Translations under genes and position numbers: made by a program
Shown here: piece by piece, positions 25,267 through 28,226 of the stretch
How positions within the stretch are numbered: position 1 is the stretch's first letter
Layout of the letters: the number at the start of each line of letters is the position of its first letter
The notes under the pieces: generated by a model
Told to the model about the DNA's origin: nothing
Databases searched by the model: none
What the model saw: only the letters and a program-made list of their open reading frames with translations
NCBI GenBank assembly: GCA_013695775.1
Contig: JACCZV010000061.1
Coordinates: 1-28,226, forward strand
Source: Chitinophagales bacterium
Lineage (GTDB): Bacteria > Bacteroidota > Bacteroidia > Chitinophagales > UBA10324
Reading direction: 5' to 3'
Length of the DNA: 28,226 nucleotides

Positions 25267-25743
25267 ATGAATATGGCAATCGTTATCAGGCCGGCTGAAG
25301 AAAACGATGTACCAGCAATGCTCTCACTGGTTCAAGAGCTGGCCTTATATGAAAAAGCCCCGCACGAAGTAACCAATACCATTGAAATGATGAAGGTTGA
25401 TGGTTTCGGCACTCATCCGATTTTTAATGCATATGTTGCAGAGGCAGACAACCTCATCGTAGGCATAGCAATATTTTATATTGCTTACTCTACCTGGAAG
25501 GGAAGATACATCTACCTCGATGACCTGGTGGTATCTGAAAATTTCAGGCGATACGGCACCGGAAAAAAATTATTTGATGCCGTAGGGTCATTCGCGAAGA
25601 AGAATGGAGTGAATCAACTTAGATGGCACGTGCTGAATTGGAACCACCCTGCCATCAATTTTTATAAAAAGTATGCTGCTTCTTTAGATTCCGAATGGAT
25701 CACCTGCAAGCTTACAAAGGATCAGATATATAACCTTTTCTGA
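25267..25743 (+). CDS. GNAT acetyltransferase, spermidine/thialysine N-acetyltransferase-like
   Basis: With the ATG at 25267 the product is 158 residues and starts MNMAIVIRPAEENDVPAM, a normal GNAT beginning; an upstream ATG at 25168 would overlap the debranching gene and add 33 unrelated residues. The acetyl-CoA loop is RRYGTGKKL (94-102). The sequence parallels the SSAT group: ELALYEKAP (24-32), DGFGTHPIF (45-53), YSTWKGRYIYLDDLVV (74-89), VLNWNHPAINFYKK (122-135) with Tyr133 at the position of the catalytic tyrosine of human SSAT. Likely substrates are polyamines or lysine analogues such as thialysine, but specificity is inferred. It lies 70 bases after the debranching gene and 50 before aspartate kinase. 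Confidence 0.85.
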   Translation: MNMAIVIRPAEENDVPAMLSLVQELALYEKAPHEVTNTIEMMKVDGFGTHPIFNAYVAEADNLIVGIAIFYIAYSTWKGRYIYLDDLVVSENFRRYGTGKKLFDAVGSFAKKNGVNQLRWHVLNWNHPAINFYKKYAASLDSEWITCKLTKDQIYNLF

Positions 25744-25793
25744 TTTTGCGTTATCGAAGAGTATTGAACATCAACAAACATAGTACTTAACCG

Positions 25794-27098
25794 TTGACCA
25801 CCCCAACAATTAAAATCTTAAAATTTGGCGGCGCCTCAATTAAAGATGCACCATCTATTCACAATGTGGTGGAGATATTAAGAACTTATAAAGGTGAACC
25901 TATAGTCGTGATCATTTCAGCAATGGGCAATACTACCAATGCACTTGAAGGGATCGTGAAAGGGTACTATAGCCGGAGCAGAGATTCTGTCGAACTTTTG
26001 CTGGCGCTGAAGCATGAACATTTCAAGGTGTTAAAAGAATTGTTTAGAGAAGTCGACCATCCCATATTCGATGAGGTCAACAATACCTTTGTTGAAATTG
26101 ACTGGATCTTAGAAGATTCTCCCCATGAGAAATATGATTACCTCTATGATCAGATTGTTTCCGTGGGTGAAATGGTGGCAAGTAAAATCGTAAGCGCCTA
26201 TCTGAATTACAAAAATATTTCCACCCGATGGTTAGATGTTCGTGATTGTATAAGAACAGATAGCACCTATCGGGAAGGGAAAGTGTTATGGGCAGAAACA
26301 GAAACAAAGATTATTAAAACAGTTCCACCGCTATTGAGCGGTCATTTTCTGATAACGCAGGGGTTTCTTGGAGGAACATCTGAAAATGCTACCACCACGC
26401 TCGGACGGGAGGGTTCCGATTATTCAGCGGCCATTTTCGCTTACGCCCTGAATGCTGAGAGCGTAATCATCTGGAAGGATGTGCCCGGAGTGCTGAATGC
26501 TGATCCGCGTTATTTCCCGGAGGCAAAAAAAATTGATTGTCTCTCCTACCGGGAAGCAATAGAGATAGCCTACTATGGTGCATCTGTAATTCATCCTAAG
26601 ACCATAAAGCCGCTGCAAAACAAAAAAATATCGCTATATGTCCGTTCATTTATAAACCCTGCTGCAGAGGGAAGCCTGATATCAGAGCTTTCACCTGAAT
26701 TTTTGCCACCTATTTTAGTACTTAAGCAAAATCAAATACTTATCTCAATGGAGGTGAAAGACTTTTCTTTCATAGCTGAGGAAAACTTAAGTCAAATATT
26801 TTACCTGTTCTCCCGCCATCGTGTAAAGGTAAACCTGATGCAAAACGCAGCCATCAGCTTTTCGGTCTGTTGTGATCATGATGAAAAAATTGAACCCATG
26901 ATAAGAGAACTATCGGAAGGCTTTGTTGTAAAAAGCAATCATAAGCTTGAGCTACTTACTATCCGACATTACACTGAAGATGTCATCAACAAATATTCGG
27001 TAGGGAAAGAAATCTTATTAGAACAGAAAAGCAGACAAACAGTACAGCTGGTGCTAAGGCATGGTACGGATGAGTCAAATTCTGCTTCAAACACCTAA
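25794..27098 (+). CDS. lysC: Aspartate kinase
   Basis: The enzyme phosphorylates aspartate, the first step to lysine, threonine and methionine. The N-terminal kinase domain shows ILKFGGAS (8-15), VVIISAMGNTTNALEG, TQGFLGGT, TLGREGSDYSA (about 201-211), WKDVPGVLNADPR (about 226-238) and YYGASVIHPKTIKPL. A C-terminal ACT region (about 315-395) suits allosteric feedback by an amino acid. At 434 residues it is a monofunctional enzyme with no homoserine dehydrogenase domain. The start is TTG: an in-frame TAA lies two codons upstream (25788) and the first internal ATG is past the KFGG motif, so no ATG start can give a working enzyme. It probably shares a transcript with the GNAT gene. Confidence 0.93.
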   Translation: MTTPTIKILKFGGASIKDAPSIHNVVEILRTYKGEPIVVIISAMGNTTNALEGIVKGYYSRSRDSVELLLALKHEHFKVLKELFREVDHPIFDEVNNTFVEIDWILEDSPHEKYDYLYDQIVSVGEMVASKIVSAYLNYKNISTRWLDVRDCIRTDSTYREGKVLWAETETKIIKTVPPLLSGHFLITQGFLGGTSENATTTLGREGSDYSAAIFAYALNAESVIIWKDVPGVLNADPRYFPEAKKIDCLSYREAIEIAYYGASVIHPKTIKPLQNKKISLYVRSFINPAAEGSLISELSPEFLPPILVLKQNQILISMEVKDFSFIAEENLSQIFYLFSRHRVKVNLMQNAAISFSVCCDHDEKIEPMIRELSEGFVVKSNHKLELLTIRHYTEDVINKYSVGKEILLEQKSRQTVQLVLRHGTDESNSASNT

Positions 27099-27168
27099 GC
27101 ACTACATCAAAACTCTAAAGCCGCGGAAATCTATGCGATTCCTTTTCAATATATTATTATTTCATTGA

Positions 27169-27687
27169 TTAGTAATCAGGACGTTCGAGAATGATCTTTG
27201 CAATCATTGCTTCCCTAAGATTTATTTTCCGAACGCCCCTCTCCTTTCGTGATGCATTGTAATCGAAGGTGGTAATATCATCTTTTATAAACGTTTCCTG
27301 AGCCGACATGTGGGAAGGCGTTCCTTCAGGAGACAATTCTTCTTCTGTCATGTCCACATTCAGGAACGGAGTCAACGGTTTTTTTTGTTGCTTCTTCTGA
27401 GGCGTTACAGGTTTAGGCGAGCGAATATCAGTGGGAGTTTTTAGCTTCTTATTAGCTGTTTTGTCAGGGCGGGCATATGGTGATGTCTTCATCTCCATCT
27501 CACGAAAGATTTCTTTCATGCGATCCTCCATAGTAATATGTTTAGGAGATGCTTTTGGCTCTTCTGCATCTGCAGGGCTACCCGACATCCGCTTAGCCTC
27601 CTCCTGGCGTTGCTGTGCTTTTCTGGCCTGTTGTGCCTGGTATAAGAAATATGCAATTACAACCGCTACATAAATCAGGTTTTCCAT
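27169..27687 (-). CDS. Hypothetical protein with N-terminal membrane anchor
   Basis: I cannot assign a function. The 172-residue product starts with one membrane segment (LIYVAVVIAYFLYQ, about 4-17), then a Gln/Lys/Arg-rich helix (18-34), a charged, proline-rich and probably disordered middle (40-115), and a short C-terminal motif NLREAMIAKIILERPDY that resembles the conserved end of a widespread Bacteroidetes hypothetical family. Topology suggests a small anchor with the tail in the cytoplasm. It is 71 bases downstream of the DUF2905 gene on the same strand, and its stop faces lysC across 70 bases with no obvious terminator. Confidence 0.7.
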   Translation of the reverse strand: MENLIYVAVVIAYFLYQAQQARKAQQRQEEAKRMSGSPADAEEPKASPKHITMEDRMKEIFREMEMKTSPYARPDKTANKKLKTPTDIRSPKPVTPQKKQQKKPLTPFLNVDMTEEELSPEGTPSHMSAQETFIKDDITTFDYNASRKERGVRKINLREAMIAKIILERPDY

Positions 27688-27758
27688 AAGATGGGATTTA
27701 AATCCTTGTATTTTTTATTATCATATTATAGTTCCTCAGCAATATATATGCATTCCTG

Positions 27759-27992
27759 CTAAGATCTGAATCTGTTAATAAGGTAAAAAATCAGGGAGAG
27801 CACTATGCTTATAATGATGGAGGTGGCCAGGGGAAAATAAACTGTGAAGTTTTTCTTTCTAACAAGAATATCTCCAGGTAGTTTTCCAATCAGAGGAATT
27901 TTGTCGAACTGCATCAGCAGAATTCCAATAACTACAAAGGCTATTCCTGCAATGATCAGCACCTTACCTATTGAATGAATCTGCTCTTGCAT
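27759..27992 (-). CDS. DUF2905 small membrane protein
   Basis: This 77-residue protein has two membrane segments (about 8-27 and 50-72) joined by the DUF2905 signature IGKLPGDILVRKKNFTVYFP (35-54), which fits the family pattern of LGxLPGDI followed by a FYFP-like end. The length is normal for the family. Its role is unknown. It probably forms a unit with the downstream hypothetical gene and perhaps the truncated membrane gene upstream on the same strand. Confidence 0.85.
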   Translation of the reverse strand: MQEQIHSIGKVLIIAGIAFVVIGILLMQFDKIPLIGKLPGDILVRKKNFTVYFPLATSIIISIVLSLIFYLINRFRS

Positions 27993-28080
27993 CTGTTATT
28001 GAATTTCAAGCATAAAATTAATATGAAGCTAAGTTCTCTGGTAAAATATCATAAGCTTCAAAAGAAAAATTTTCTCTTTC

Positions 28081-28226
28081 TCACGTAATCCTTTGTGAAA
28101 TTATTGTAAAAGCCAACGCAAAAATAGCGGGTATGGATTGCTTATAGAAAATAGATTTCTCAATGGTTACTGCCCCATATATACCTGCAATGATAATACA
28201 GGTTAGAAAAAAATAAGAAACATAGG
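28081..28226 (-). CDS. C-terminal end of a membrane protein (partial)
   Basis: The minus-strand frame from the right edge to a TGA at 28083-28081 is open for 47 codons. It reads YVSYFFLTCIIIAGIYG, then AVTIEKSIFYKQ, then SIPAIFALAFTIISQRIT. Two hydrophobic stretches around a short polar loop suggest the last two membrane segments of a larger protein. No family is recognisable from so little. The gap to DUF2905 (27993-28080) is 88 bases, so it may be the first visible gene of the same transcript. Confidence 0.5.
   Translation of the reverse strand, partial: YVSYFFLTCIIIAGIYGAVTIEKSIFYKQSIPAIFALAFTIISQRIT

Noticed and set aside
1..28226. CRISPR array, insertion sequence, prophage, toxin-antitoxin or defence system
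   Set aside because: No spaced direct repeats, transposase, integrase or defence-type domain was found on either strand.

Overview
The window looks like an ordinary chromosomal segment from a member of the Bacteroidetes (Bacteroidota), plausibly the Chitinophagia/Sphingobacteriia side. Several intergenic regions carry the Bacteroidetes-type -7 box TAnnTTTG (upstream of fur, tRNA-Leu, rplS, ahcY, brxB, gap and tRNA-Glu). Shine-Dalgarno sequences are weak or absent. The proteins are Bacteroidetes-like in length and neighbourhood (Fur and STAS beside purA, tig-clpP-clpX, a DUF1800/DUF1501 pair). Base composition is moderate in most genes and drops sharply at one gene (10706-11260).

Layout. Positions 1-1013 (minus strand): fur, a single-domain STAS protein and the first eight codons of purA, which runs off the left edge. 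Positions 1178-1753: a secreted PepSY-like protein facing a cyclopropane-synthase-like methyltransferase (1825-2730) across a bidirectional terminator. Positions 2956-6173: a full-length RelA/SpoT protein divergent from a NarL/LuxR-type response regulator. Positions 6174-6680: a 300-base gap with a possible frameshifted micro-ORF on the minus strand, a promoter and tRNA-Leu(UAG). Positions 6685-10058: the protein quality-control run tig, clpP, clpX. Positions 10186-10563: rplS with its own promoter. Positions 10641-11260: a 20-bp perfect palindrome and an AT-rich putative lipoprotein with a thioredoxin-like look. Positions 11311-14097 (minus): a 1-Cys peroxiredoxin, pdxJ and ahcY, the last two overlapping by one base. 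Positions 14295-14708: a bacilliredoxin divergent from ahcY. Positions 14768-17401 (minus): DUF1501 (Tat signal) and DUF1800. Positions 17620-19926 (minus): gap followed by pgk. Positions 20076-20147: tRNA-Glu(UUC). Positions 20314-25196: a GH63-type glucosidase and a GH133-type glycogen debranching enzyme. Positions 25267-27098: an SSAT-like GNAT acetyltransferase and aspartate kinase with a TTG start. Positions 27169-28226 (minus): a conserved-type hypothetical with one membrane segment, a DUF2905 protein and the C-terminal end of a membrane protein cut by the right edge.

The genes fall into functional groups: stringent response and proteolysis (spoT, tig, clpP, clpX), thiol redox and methyl-cycle metabolism (peroxiredoxin, bacilliredoxin, ahcY, pdxJ), lower glycolysis (gap, pgk) and alpha-glucan breakdown (GH63, GH133). 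I found no mobile element, phage gene, CRISPR array, toxin-antitoxin or defence island. I do not see a convincing new multi-gene system. The least explained items are the AT-rich lipoprotein with its upstream palindrome, the possible broken micro-ORF upstream of tRNA-Leu, the run of hairpins before the GH63 gene, and a Fur protein that lacks its last zinc-ligand cysteine.
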